From Streptomyces sp. NRRL S-31 (lineage in GTDB: Bacteria > Actinomycetota > Actinomycetes > Streptomycetales > Streptomycetaceae), in NCBI RefSeq assembly GCF_000718775.1, contig NZ_JOCB01000093.1, positions 43,155 through 107,154 of the forward strand: DNA of 64,000 bases, given 5' to 3'. The notes beneath the pieces are model-generated. The model had not been told where the DNA came from. It saw only the letters and a list, made by a program, of their open reading frames with translations, and did not search any database. Position numbers and translations under genes: made by a program. Position 1 is the first letter of the stretch. The number at the start of each line of letters is the position of its first letter. Below, in pieces: positions 46,707-55,235 of the stretch.

Positions 46707-48062
46707 TCAAGCCGGTGGCGCCAGGCGCTCGTCCGTGACCCGTTGCAGCTTGCCGAGGGACCGCTCCAGGGTCTGCGGGTCCACGACGGTCGCCTCCACG
46801 GTGACGCCGACGCCGTCCTTCACCCCCTTGACGATCGCGCGTGCCGCCGTCCGGCGCTGTTCGAGGCCGGCGTCCGGATGGGCTTCGACCTGGACGGTCA
46901 GGTGGTCCATCCGGCCGCGCCGGGTGAGCCGGATCCGGAAGTGCGGGGTCACTGCGGGGGTGCGCAGGACGACCTCCTCGATCTGGCTCGGGTACACGTT
47001 CACTCCGCGCAGGATGATCATGTCGTCGCAGCGGCCGGTGATCCGCTCGATGCGGCGCATGCCCGGCCGGGCGGTCCCGGGCAGCAGCCGGGTCATGTCG
47101 CGGGTGCGGTAGCGGATGACGGGCAGGGCCTCCTTGGTGAGGGAGGTGAGGACGAGTTCACCGCCCGTGCCGTCGGCGAGGGACTCGCCGGTGAACGGGT
47201 CGACCACCTCGGGCAGGAAGTGGTCCTCCCACACGTGCGGGCCGTCCTTGGTCTCCACGCACTCCTGGGCGACGCCCGGCCCCATCACCTCGGACAGCCC
47301 GTAGATGTCCACGGCGTGGAGGTCCACGCGCTCCTCGATCTCCCGGCGCATCTCCTCCGTCCACGGCTCGGCGCCGAAGATCCCGGTCTTCAGCGAGGTG
47401 GAGCGCGGATCGACGCCCTGGCGTTCGAACTCGTCGAGCAGGGTGAGCAGGTAGGAGGGCGTCACCATGATGATCTCGGGCCGGAAGTCCTGAATGATCT
47501 GCACCTGACGGGCCGTCATGCCGCCGGAGGCCGGTATCACCGTGCAGCCGGCCCGCTCCGCGCCGTAGTGTGCGCCGAGTCCGCCGGTGAACAGGCCGTA
47601 GCCGTAGGCGACATGGACCAGGTGTCCCGGGCGCCCGCCCGCCGCCCGGATCGAACGGGCCACCAGATCGGCCCAGTTCGACAGGTCCGTCTCGGTGTAG
47701 CCGACCACGGTGGGTTGCCCGGTGGTGCCACTGGAGGCGTGCAGGCGCCGCACCTCGTGCATCGGCACCGCGAACATGCCGAAGGGGTACGCCTCGCGCA
47801 GGTCGGCCTTGGTGGTGAAGGGGAATTGGGTCAGGTCTTCCAGGGTCCGGCAGTCTTCGGGACCGACGCCCGCCGCGTCGAACTTCCGTCGGTAGAGTTC
47901 CACGTTGTCGTAGGCGTGGCGCAGGGTCCGTCGCAGTCGGCGCAGTTGCAGGTCGCGTACCTCCTCCCGGGACAGCCGCTCGGCGGCGTCCAGCAGGTCG
48001 GCCGGGACGGGCTCGCCCAGGCGGCCGCGGGCGGCGGGCGGTGCGGTGAGTCGGCTGGTCAT
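46707..48062 (-). CDS. paaK: phenylacetate-CoA ligase family protein
   Basis: The protein has 451 residues and starts at ATG 48062. It is an ANL-family adenylating enzyme of PaaK type: VELYRRKFDAAGV near the N-terminus, the P-loop-like ASSGTTGQPTVVGYT, IYGLSEVMGPGVA, a D-M-T-R hinge region (RYRTRDMTRLLPG) and the family C-terminus ILRGVNVYPSQIEEVVL. By family it activates an aromatic acid to its CoA thioester via an acyl adenylate. No paa ring-degradation genes follow, so the acid could be another one. It lies 126 bp after the HMG-CoA reductase gene on the same strand. Confidence 0.9.
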   Translation of the reverse strand: MTSRLTAPPAARGRLGEPVPADLLDAAERLSREEVRDLQLRRLRRTLRHAYDNVELYRRKFDAAGVGPEDCRTLEDLTQFPFTTKADLREAYPFGMFAVPMHEVRRLHASSGTTGQPTVVGYTETDLSNWADLVARSIRAAGGRPGHLVHVAYGYGLFTGGLGAHYGAERAGCTVIPASGGMTARQVQIIQDFRPEIIMVTPSYLLTLLDEFERQGVDPRSTSLKTGIFGAEPWTEEMRREIEERVDLHAVDIYGLSEVMGPGVAQECVETKDGPHVWEDHFLPEVVDPFTGESLADGTGGELVLTSLTKEALPVIRYRTRDMTRLLPGTARPGMRRIERITGRCDDMIILRGVNVYPSQIEEVVLRTPAVTPHFRIRLTRRGRMDHLTVQVEAHPDAGLEQRRTAARAIVKGVKDGVGVTVEATVVDPQTLERSLGKLQRVTDERLAPPA

Positions 48063-48188
48063 CACGCTTTCTGGTCCTCTCTCCGGGCGGGACACCCCCG
48101 TCCGCATCCGACAACTGCTCGCGTGCGGGCGGCCGTCGCCCGGTGTGCCGGTCCCGGACCGGAGCGACGGCCGCGTGGGGGTTCGGTC

Positions 48189-49394
48189 TCAGACGAGTTG
48201 CGCTCGGTGGTCCGGCACGGCCACGTCCGGGGAGTCGACGGCCCGGGGACCGGGGACCGGCGCGTCCTCCGGGCGGTTGCGGCCCAGGCCCTCGTGTGCC
48301 GCCACGAACTCGTGGGCGCACATGGCCGCCGCGCAGTTGATCTCGCCGGCGAGGAGGACGGCGGCGATGATGGCGGCGAGCTTCCCGGCCTTGCCGTCGC
48401 CCACGCAGTCCACCATGGCCAACGTGGTCTGGTAAGGCGGGAGGCCGGTGCCTCCGCCCACCGTGGCCACGATGAGGGTGGGCATGGTCAGGCACACCTC
48501 CAACTCGTCGGGGCCCAGCCACCGGGTCTCCACCACCGCCTGGGTGCACTCGGCCACGTACGCGAGGTCCTGTCCGAAAGCCTGGAAGAGCCCGGTCATG
48601 CCGTTCGCCATGTGGAGGTTCAGCGAATAGGCGCCGTGCAGGGCCAGCGTCCCCTTGAAGTCCTCGATGAGCCGCTCCAGCCGCTCCAGGCTGGTCCGCG
48701 CCATGCTCCGCACGACCTCACGCCTGAGGACCGTACGCGCCAGGACCTGCTTGCCCTTCCGGCGCAGCGGAAGGCTCTTCTTGTCCTCGGGGTAGGGCAG
48801 TACGTCGTACTCCACCAGGCCGCTGTGCGCGGTGACGAACTCCGCCACCTTGCTGATGGCCTTGCTCACCATGTTGCTGCCCATGGCGTCGCCGGTCGTG
48901 CAGGCCATGGAGAGCAGCACCCGGGTGGCCTGGCGGTCGTAGGTGATCTCCATGAGGCGCAGGTGGTTGCTGCTCCCGACGGCGATGTCACGAAGCGTCT
49001 CCTCCCGCTCGCGGCACCACGCGACCAGCTTCCGCGCGTCCGCCAGGGAGGCGGTGGTGAACTGGACCGCGCGCAGGAACCGGTCGCCGTACACCTCCAC
49101 CTCGCAGCCACCCGAGAGGTTCATGAGCTTGGCGCCGCGTGAGTAGGAGGCGACCAGGGTCCCCTCCAGGGTCGCCATGGGGACGACGAACGTGCCCTCC
49201 GCGTCGGGCCCGTGGATGTCGATCGGACCGACCAGGCCCACGGGGACGCTGACGGCGCCCACGAAGTTCTCGATGTTGCCGGCGACCTCCTCCTCGGTGA
49301 GCGCGGTCTGTAGCGACTCGCAGCTTCCCCCGGCCAGCCGGGCAGCCATCTCGCGTCGCTTCTCGAAGTCATGCCGAGGAATCGAAAGGCTCAT
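48189..49394 (-). CDS. hydroxymethylglutaryl-CoA reductase
   Basis: The protein has 401 residues and starts at ATG 49394 behind AGGAG (long spacer). Class I-like motifs run through the protein: ENFVGAVSVPVGLVGPI, TGDAMGSNMVSKAI (usual DAMGMNM with one change), SLNLHMANGM and GQDLAY, VATVGGGTGLPPYQ, and a C-terminal AHEGLGRNR where the catalytic His sits. It makes mevalonate from HMG-CoA. Most Streptomyces rely on the MEP route, and none of the other mevalonate genes are in the window. The pairing with a PaaK-like ligase is unexplained. Confidence 0.92.
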   Translation of the reverse strand: MSLSIPRHDFEKRREMAARLAGGSCESLQTALTEEEVAGNIENFVGAVSVPVGLVGPIDIHGPDAEGTFVVPMATLEGTLVASYSRGAKLMNLSGGCEVEVYGDRFLRAVQFTTASLADARKLVAWCREREETLRDIAVGSSNHLRLMEITYDRQATRVLLSMACTTGDAMGSNMVSKAISKVAEFVTAHSGLVEYDVLPYPEDKKSLPLRRKGKQVLARTVLRREVVRSMARTSLERLERLIEDFKGTLALHGAYSLNLHMANGMTGLFQAFGQDLAYVAECTQAVVETRWLGPDELEVCLTMPTLIVATVGGGTGLPPYQTTLAMVDCVGDGKAGKLAAIIAAVLLAGEINCAAAMCAHEFVAAHEGLGRNRPEDAPVPGPRAVDSPDVAVPDHRAQLV

Positions 49395-49844
49395 TCCGCT
49401 ACTTTTCTCCTAGATCCCGCAATGAAGGCCGGGGCCGGTGTGCGGGAGGCGTGCACTGGCGATGGAAATCCGGACATTGGTGGCAATGAGGTGTCTGGTG
49501 GGCGGGTCGAAACGGCCTTATGCGCATGCCGAACATGCCGTGAGCTGCTGCTTCGTTCGCGACCGACCGGCAGGCGCCTCGCGAAAAGCGTCGCCCAGAA
49601 CCACAATGCGGCACACCGCACCCCGCTTCTTTGGCCATTCCGGGAATAGGGGAGTGCACTGCCGGACAACGAGGCCGCAGGGTCGTTCCACCCAAGAGAC
49701 GTGACGTTCATCATCACGCAACCGGACGTGCCGGCCGGCATCACACGACGGGCTTCCTCTCCGCGCGCCACGGCCCACGGCGGGGCGGCGGCTGATCCCT
49801 GATCACGTAGCCTCTCCTGGCACGCACACGACAAGGGGAGGGCC
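49395..49844. other. 450-bp divergent gap, no supported gene
   Basis: The gap lies between the HMG-CoA reductase (leftward) and a secreted protein (rightward). It is less GC-rich at about 49590-49660. No operator or RNA was recognised. Confidence 0.5.
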
Positions 49845-50621
49845 ATGAGAGGCAGAACGGCCTGGGCCGCGGCCGGCGGGGCCGCGGTACTGGTGCTGAC
49901 GACGGCGACCGGAGCACACGCGGAGGGGCGGGGCGACATCCGGGTGGTGAAGACCGTCGTCAACGGCGGCGGCAACGTCATCGTGGGTACGTCGAAGACG
50001 ATCCGCTACCCGATCGACATCACCGTCAAGGACGACTCGGGGGTGAAGCGACTCACGCACGTCAGCACCTTCAACATGGCGAACGCCTACGGTTTCGCGA
50101 CCTGGGACGGCTCGTCCTGCACGAAGAAGAGCGCGACCACCTCCGTATGCCGGGCCACGATGACCGTCGACCCGGGCTGGATTCCCGACAGCGACGACAT
50201 CGACACCAACAAGGTCGCCGGCATCTGGCAGGTCAACGCCACCGTCAAGGCGAACGACGGTGACTACTGGATCTCCGACCACATCGCCGAGTACAAGGTC
50301 AAGCGGGCCGCCCGGCTCACCACGGTGATCGCACCGGAGAAGGTCGCCAAGGGCGCCAAGGCGACCATCACCGGCAAGCTGTCACGGGCCAACTGGGAGG
50401 ACCTGAAGTACCACGGTTTCACCGGCCAGCAGGTCAGGCTCCAGTTCAGGCAGAAGGGCGCCGCCCACTACAGCACGGTCAAGACTGTCACGACCGGCGA
50501 CGCGGGCAAGCTGACCACCAAGGTGGCCGTCACGTCGGCAGGCAACTGGCGCTGGTACTTCCCCGGCACCACGACCACCTCCCGGAAGGTGTCGGCCGGG
50601 GACACACTCAACCTGAAGTAG
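49845..50621 (+). CDS. secreted beta-rich protein of unknown function
   Basis: The protein has 258 residues. ATG 49845 follows AAGGGGAGGG. There is a signal peptide (TAWAAAGGAAVLVLTTATGA, cleavage near AHA). Two beta-sandwich regions follow: residues about 30-155 with one Cys pair (SSCTKKSATTSVCRA), and an Ig-like domain at about 165-258 (LTTVIAPEKVAKGAKATITG, GNWRWYFPGTTTTS). This two-domain layout is frequent in Streptomyces exoproteins. No catalytic motif is visible. Confidence 0.75.
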   Translation: MRGRTAWAAAGGAAVLVLTTATGAHAEGRGDIRVVKTVVNGGGNVIVGTSKTIRYPIDITVKDDSGVKRLTHVSTFNMANAYGFATWDGSSCTKKSATTSVCRATMTVDPGWIPDSDDIDTNKVAGIWQVNATVKANDGDYWISDHIAEYKVKRAARLTTVIAPEKVAKGAKATITGKLSRANWEDLKYHGFTGQQVRLQFRQKGAAHYSTVKTVTTGDAGKLTTKVAVTSAGNWRWYFPGTTTTSRKVSAGDTLNLK

Positions 50622-50931
50622 CCGGCGAACCGCGCCTCCGCACACGGCACGGACCGGGGCCTCAACGGGGGGCACGCGTGGAGGAACACACGGCGACGCA
50701 GCGGTCCGTGCCGGGGGCCGCCTGAGGGCCCGGCCCTCCGGCGGCCAGACACACTTTGCGCCGGACCCGTGCGGCACCGGCGCAGGAACCCTCCGCGGGC
50801 GCGTCACCCGCGCACTCGGCTCTCGCATACGACATGGCTGTCCCCGATGTCATATGACGGCCATGTCTCACATCATTGACCCTCACCACGTCATGAACCG
50901 ACTTCATGAGCCACGCACTAGGATGCCGTTC
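50622..50931. promoter_or_regulatory. 310-bp upstream region of response regulator with nested palindromes
   Basis: It contains GACATGGC (50831-50838) mirrored by GCCATGTC (50860-50867), the palindrome GTCATATGAC (50849-50858), and CATGAA-CCGAC-TTCATG (50893-50909) just before the gene. These symmetric sites fit autoregulation by a dimeric response regulator. Confidence 0.5.
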
Positions 50932-51591
50932 ATGAGTGAACCACTGCGAGCGGTGCTCGGAGAAGACCAGGCGATCGTTCGCGAGGGTATCGCGACCATC
51001 CTCCGCAACGCCGGCATCACCGTGGTCGCGGCGGTGGACAACGCGGTGGACCTAGTCCGCGTGGCCGAGGTGGAGCGGCCCGACGTGGTGATCACCGACA
51101 TCCAGATGCCGCCCGACCTCGGCGCCGACGGTCTGCGGGCGGCGCAGGAGATCCGTGCCGCGCGGCCGGAGACCCCGGTCATCGTGCTCTCCCAGTTCCT
51201 CGACGCCTCCTACGCCCTCGATCTGGTGGGCGACGACCCGAGCGGGGTGGGCTATCTCCTCAAGGAGAAGGTCGCCAGCCCGCAGATCCTGACCGACGCC
51301 GTGGAGCGGGTGGTCGCCGGCGGCTCCGCTCTCGACCCCGACGTCATCTCCTCCCTTGTCGGGCGCAAACGCAAGCAGGACCCTCTGGCGGCGCTGACGC
51401 CGAGGGAGAAGGACGTCCTGGCCCTGATGGCGGAGGGGCACTCCAACACGGGCATCGCACGCAAGCTCGTGGTGACGGTGCCGGCGGTGGAGCGCCATGT
51501 GACGGGCATCTTCATGAAGCTCGGCCTCAGCCAGGCGGGCTCGAACCAGCACCGCCGGGTGCTGGCCGTACTCCGCTACCTCAAGCAGTAG
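50932..51591 (+). CDS. NarL/LuxR-type response regulator (orphan)
   Basis: The protein has 219 residues and starts at ATG 50932. The receiver domain has the acidic pocket GEDQAIVREGI, phospho-acceptor Asp in VVITDIQMP, and Lys in YLLKEKV. The C-terminal LuxR HTH reads LTPREKDVLALMAEGHSNTG, then PAVERHVTGIFMKLGL. No histidine kinase gene lies next to it. The palindromes upstream suggest that it may bind its own promoter. Confidence 0.93.
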   Translation: MSEPLRAVLGEDQAIVREGIATILRNAGITVVAAVDNAVDLVRVAEVERPDVVITDIQMPPDLGADGLRAAQEIRAARPETPVIVLSQFLDASYALDLVGDDPSGVGYLLKEKVASPQILTDAVERVVAGGSALDPDVISSLVGRKRKQDPLAALTPREKDVLALMAEGHSNTGIARKLVVTVPAVERHVTGIFMKLGLSQAGSNQHRRVLAVLRYLKQ

Positions 51592-51673
51592 GCGCGGGCG
51601 GGGGCGAAGCGGGCTCAGGCGGTCGGGCCGAAGCGCGGGCGGGGGCGAAGCGGGCTCAGGCGGTCGGGCCGAA
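51592..51673. repeat. perfect 41-bp tandem duplication
   Basis: Positions 51592-51632 and 51633-51673 are identical. The second copy includes the last codons and stop of the minus-strand receiver gene, and the first copy starts immediately after the stop of the plus-strand regulator. It is a recent slippage or duplication at a convergent junction. Confidence 0.9.
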
Positions 51674-52018
51674 GATCGTCTTGAGGTCGGCGTCGAACAG
51701 CCGGTCCTTGGCGATGAAGGACTCGATCCCCGCCTGCCGTAGCTCGTCCACGGACCAGAACGACTGCTCGGTGGAGGTCAGCACGATCCGGGGCGGCTGA
51801 TCCTCCGCCCGGAGCATACGGGCGACGGTCACGCCGTCGTGATCCGGCAGGTGCAGATCCAGCAGCAGACCGTCGGGCCGGTGCTCGCGCACCGCGGCCA
51901 GGGCCGAAGCACCGTCCTCCGACTCGGCGACGACGCGTAGACCGCGCGCCGTCAGGAGTGTCTTCGCGATGCGACGGAACCCAGGGTCGTCGTCGACGAC
52001 CACGATGTTGACGGACAT
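51656..52018 (-). CDS. single-domain response regulator
   Basis: The protein has 120 residues and starts at ATG 52018. It is a stand-alone receiver: IVVVDDDPGFRRIA, phospho-acceptor Asp in LLLDLHLPDHDG, Thr in IVLTSTEQSF and Lys in SFIAKDRLF. There is no output domain. It may pass phosphate or act by protein contact. Its end lies in the 41-bp duplication facing the LuxR-type regulator. Confidence 0.9.
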   Translation of the reverse strand: MSVNIVVVDDDPGFRRIAKTLLTARGLRVVAESEDGASALAAVREHRPDGLLLDLHLPDHDGVTVARMLRAEDQPPRIVLTSTEQSFWSVDELRQAGIESFIAKDRLFDADLKTIFGPTA

Positions 52019-52343
52019 GTTTCCCAGGATGCCCGGGATCGCGACGGACAGGCCATAGGGGCATCCCCACGATCCGCCGCTCATCACAGTTGGGAATGTC
52101 CCCACACCGAGGGTCCGGGCCCGGCGGCGAGCCGACGACGAGGATGCCGTCGGGGGCCGTGACCGTCCGGGCACCCCGACTCACCCATGGGGATCTCCAC
52201 AGGAGCGGCACACCGCGATCATCGGGCCTGCTCCATCGCGGCTGCCCATCCCCGAGCGGAACGATGAAACATGTGGCGCCGGCCACGCCCATGCGTCCGG
52301 CGGCCGTTCCGATCCGTTCCGATCCGTTCAGGGAGGAAACCCC

Positions 52344-52505
52344 GTGCGCCCCACACTGAGAGTCCCATGGACCTGGGTGACGCTCGTCGCGGTCGCCGTG
52401 TGGCTGGTCGTGATCTGCTACTTCATCCAGCACGGCAGCACACACACGTCGACCCGCTGTCCGTCCGGCGGGTCTCACGTCACGACGCGCCAGTCACCGC
52501 TGTAG
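52344..52505 (+). CDS. small single-pass membrane protein
   Basis: The protein has 53 residues from GTG 52344, behind GGAGG with a 7-nt spacer. One membrane helix of about 19 residues (TWVTLVAVAVWLVVICYFI) follows a short basic start, then a Thr/Ser/His-rich outer tail. The last 31 bp overlap the convergent fdhD gene. Two 10-bp tandem copies (GTTCCGATCC, 52306-52325) lie just upstream. No family is recognised. Confidence 0.55.
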   Translation: MRPTLRVPWTWVTLVAVAVWLVVICYFIQHGSTHTSTRCPSGGSHVTTRQSPL

Positions 52506-53302
52506 ACGTTCATCGAGTCACCCCGCAGGAAGCCGACGAGTGTCATCCCGCTCTCGTCGGCGAGTTCGCACGCCAGTGACGAGGGTGCGGAGACCGCCGC
52601 GAGGACCGGGATGCCGGCCATGACGGCCTTCTGCACCAGTTCGAACGAGGCCCGCCCCGACACCATCAGCACACTGCGGGACAGCGGCAACAGCCCCTTC
52701 TGGAAAGCGCGTCCGACCAGCTTGTCCACGGCGTTGTGCCGGCCGACGTCCTCCTGGAGGTCGAGCAGCACACCCCGCTCGTCGAAGAGCCCGGCCGCGT
52801 GCAGTCCGCCGGTCCGTGAGAACACCCGCTGCTCCCGCCGCAGGCTGTCCGGCAGGGAGGCCAGCAGCTCCGGGGAGAGAACCAGGGAGGGGTGGTCGGA
52901 CAACGGCCAGCGGGCGACCGTCCGCACGGCGTCCAGGCTCGCCTTGCCGCACAGTCCGCAGGACGACGTGGTGTAGAAGTTCCGCTGGATCGTGAAGCGT
53001 TCGGCGCCGATCCCTTCGGCCGTGCGCACGTCGACCACGTTGTAGGTGTTGCGTCCCTCCTCGGTGGCACCGGCGCAGTACGTGATGGTCCGCAGCTCCT
53101 CGACCGAGCCGAGCACACCCTCGCTGACGAGGAACCCGGCCGCCAGCGCGAAGTCGTCGCCGGGCGTGCGCATCGTGATGGCCAGCGACTCCCCGTTCAG
53201 CCGGATCTCCAGCGGTTCCTCGGCGGCCACCGTGTCCGCCCGCGCGGAGACGTTCCCCTGCCGCACACGCACGACCTTGCGGCTCACCGCGGCTCTCCCC
53301 AT
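52475..53302 (-). CDS. fdhD: formate dehydrogenase accessory sulfurtransferase FdhD
   Basis: The protein has 275 residues. ATG 53302 has GAGG nine bases upstream. Family features: EEPLEIRLNGESLAITMRTP, DDFALAAGFLVSEGV, the CxxC sulfur-relay pair in TSSCGLCGKAS, and VGRHNAVDKLVGRAF. FdhD moves sulfur from the IscS desulfurase to the molybdenum cofactor of formate dehydrogenase. No fdh structural gene is in the window. Confidence 0.95.
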   Translation of the reverse strand: MGRAAVSRKVVRVRQGNVSARADTVAAEEPLEIRLNGESLAITMRTPGDDFALAAGFLVSEGVLGSVEELRTITYCAGATEEGRNTYNVVDVRTAEGIGAERFTIQRNFYTTSSCGLCGKASLDAVRTVARWPLSDHPSLVLSPELLASLPDSLRREQRVFSRTGGLHAAGLFDERGVLLDLQEDVGRHNAVDKLVGRAFQKGLLPLSRSVLMVSGRASFELVQKAVMAGIPVLAAVSAPSSLACELADESGMTLVGFLRGDSMNVYSGDWRVVT

Positions 53303-53524
53303 GGCTGACGTCCTCACCGTGTGTCGGATGGCTGTCCACGCGCCCCGCCCAGTGTGTCGAGCACCGAGCCGTACCCCTTCACCGTAGGCGGGCCGCGCGG
53401 GCGCGGGCATCCGTCATCCGACGGCTATACGCCCCTCCGCGGCACCTCCCTGAACGCACATTCGTGCGATGTGCGTCGACTGGCCCCGCCCGCACACTGC
53501 GGGGCAGTGGCGAAAGGAGTCGTG

Positions 53525-55015
53525 GTGAGCCCTCTGTTCCGTACCGATGCCCGTACCGACGCCCGACCGGACCCTGGGCAGGACCCCAACCGGTGGCGTG
53601 CCCTCTGGGTCACCCTGGTCGCCGGTTTCATGATCCTGCTGGACGTGACGATCGTGTCCGTGGCCCTGCCGTCCATGGCGCGCGACCTGGGGGCGAAGCC
53701 GTCGTCGGTGCAGTGGGTCGTGTCGGGCTACGCCCTGGCCTTCGCCCTCGCCCTCGTGGTGGCGGGGCGGTTGGGTGACGCCGTGGGCCGCCGGCGGATC
53801 TTCCTCGGTGCGCTCGCCGCCTTCGTCGTGTGCAGCGCGGCCGTCGGCGCGGCCCCTACGATCGGGCTGGTCGTGGCGGCGCGGCTCGCCCAGGGGGTGT
53901 CGGCCGGCTTCCTGGCACCGCAGAACTCCGCGCTGATCCAGCAGCTCTTCTCGGACTCCGAACGACCGCGCGCCTTCGGCCTGTTCAGCGCCACCGTGGG
54001 CATCTCCAGCGCCGTCGGCCCCATCACCGGCGGCATCATCCTCGCCCTGGCCACGGGCCCGGACGGCTGGCGGTGGATCTTCTACGTCAACGTGCCCATC
54101 GGTGCGGCGGCCCTGCTCCTGGGCCGCCGCCTGCTGCCGAGATCGGCCCCCGGCGTACGGGGGCATCTGGACCTGGTCGGGGTGGGCCTGCTGGGTGCCG
54201 GTGTCCTGGCGCTGATGCTGCCGCTGGTCGAGGCCGACTCCGGCGGGCTGCGCCACATGGCGTGGCTGTTCCCCGTCGGCGCGCTGCTCCTGTACGGCTT
54301 CGCCCGCTGGGAACGACGTGTCTGCGCGCGTGGTCTGGAGCCCCTGCTGGACCCGCGGTTGCTGCGCGAAGTCCGAGGTTACGCGCCGGGGGCCGCGCTG
54401 GCCACCGTCTACTTCGTCGGCTTCAGCGGCATCTGGCTGGTGTTCGCCCTCTACTTCCAGGACGCGCTGGGCTACACACCGCTGCAGTCCGGACTGGTGG
54501 TGACACCGTTCGCGTTCGGTTCCGCGGCGGCCGCAGTGGTGGCCAGCCGGCTGGTGCGGCGCCTGGGGCGGCTGCTGACGGTCCTGGGCCTGGTCGCGGT
54601 GGCGGCGGGCCTGACGGCCACCGCGCTGCTGCTGTGGCTGGTCCCGGGGTCCACCGCGATCCGGGCGGTCGTGCCGGCGCTCCTGGTGAGCGGGATCGGC
54701 AGCGGCTTCGTCATCTCGCCCAACGTGACGATGACCCTGCGTGAGGTCCCCCTGAGCATGGCGGGGGTCGCGGGCGGCGCGCTCCAGACGGGCCAGCGGC
54801 TGGGCGGCGCCGTCGGCACGGCCGTCCTGCCGGGGCTGTACTACCTGCTCCGGGGCGCTCACGGCTCGGCGTCCGCCGCCGTCGCCGCGTCGGTGGGCGC
54901 GGGCATCATCGCGATCCTGGCCGCGCTGCTGCTGGCGGTGGTGGACTGGCGGGCCGACCGACGGCAGGGTCCACGCGAGCTGCCGTCCCCGGACCACCAT
55001 GCCCACCTGGGGTGA
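53525..55015 (+). CDS. MFS multidrug transporter, DHA2 (EmrB/QacA) type
   Basis: The protein has 496 residues. GTG 53525 has GGAG five bases upstream. About fourteen membrane segments are present. Motifs: LLDVTIVSVALPSMARDL in helix 1, SVQWVVSGYALAFALALVVA, the loop GRLGDAVGRRRIF, and QNSALIQQLF. By family it is proton-driven drug export, and the substrate is unknown. It converges on the LAL regulator gene. Confidence 0.93.
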   Translation: MSPLFRTDARTDARPDPGQDPNRWRALWVTLVAGFMILLDVTIVSVALPSMARDLGAKPSSVQWVVSGYALAFALALVVAGRLGDAVGRRRIFLGALAAFVVCSAAVGAAPTIGLVVAARLAQGVSAGFLAPQNSALIQQLFSDSERPRAFGLFSATVGISSAVGPITGGIILALATGPDGWRWIFYVNVPIGAAALLLGRRLLPRSAPGVRGHLDLVGVGLLGAGVLALMLPLVEADSGGLRHMAWLFPVGALLLYGFARWERRVCARGLEPLLDPRLLREVRGYAPGAALATVYFVGFSGIWLVFALYFQDALGYTPLQSGLVVTPFAFGSAAAAVVASRLVRRLGRLLTVLGLVAVAAGLTATALLLWLVPGSTAIRAVVPALLVSGIGSGFVISPNVTMTLREVPLSMAGVAGGALQTGQRLGGAVGTAVLPGLYYLLRGAHGSASAAVAASVGAGIIAILAALLLAVVDWRADRRQGPRELPSPDHHAHLG

Positions 55016-55075
55016 GCGGCGGGGGAGAGGCCCCCTTCCCCGAGTACGCCCGCCGGACGGGCGCCGTCACGGCAA

Positions 55076-55110
55076 GAGCCGTGCGGACCCGCGCGAGGTC
55101 CGCACGGCTC
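55076..55110. terminator. bidirectional hairpin terminator
   Basis: A perfect 14-bp stem (55076-55089 with 55097-55110) and a 7-nt loop lie between the convergent MFS and LAL genes. Confidence 0.75.
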
Positions 55111-55135
55111 GGCGCGTCGGACGGACCGGCCGTCC

Positions 55136-55181
55136 GGCCGCGTGTCACGGGCAAGACCGGCCGCGTGTCACGGGCAAGACC
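55136..55181. repeat. 23-bp tandem duplication
   Basis: Positions 55136-55158 and 55159-55181 are identical. The repeat lies in the convergent gap just past the hairpin, with no coding role. Confidence 0.88.
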
Positions 55182-55235
55182 CGCGACGGGTGCGCGGCAC
55201 GCGTCCGGCCCGGTCCGAAAGGGTGCGCGGGTCGT

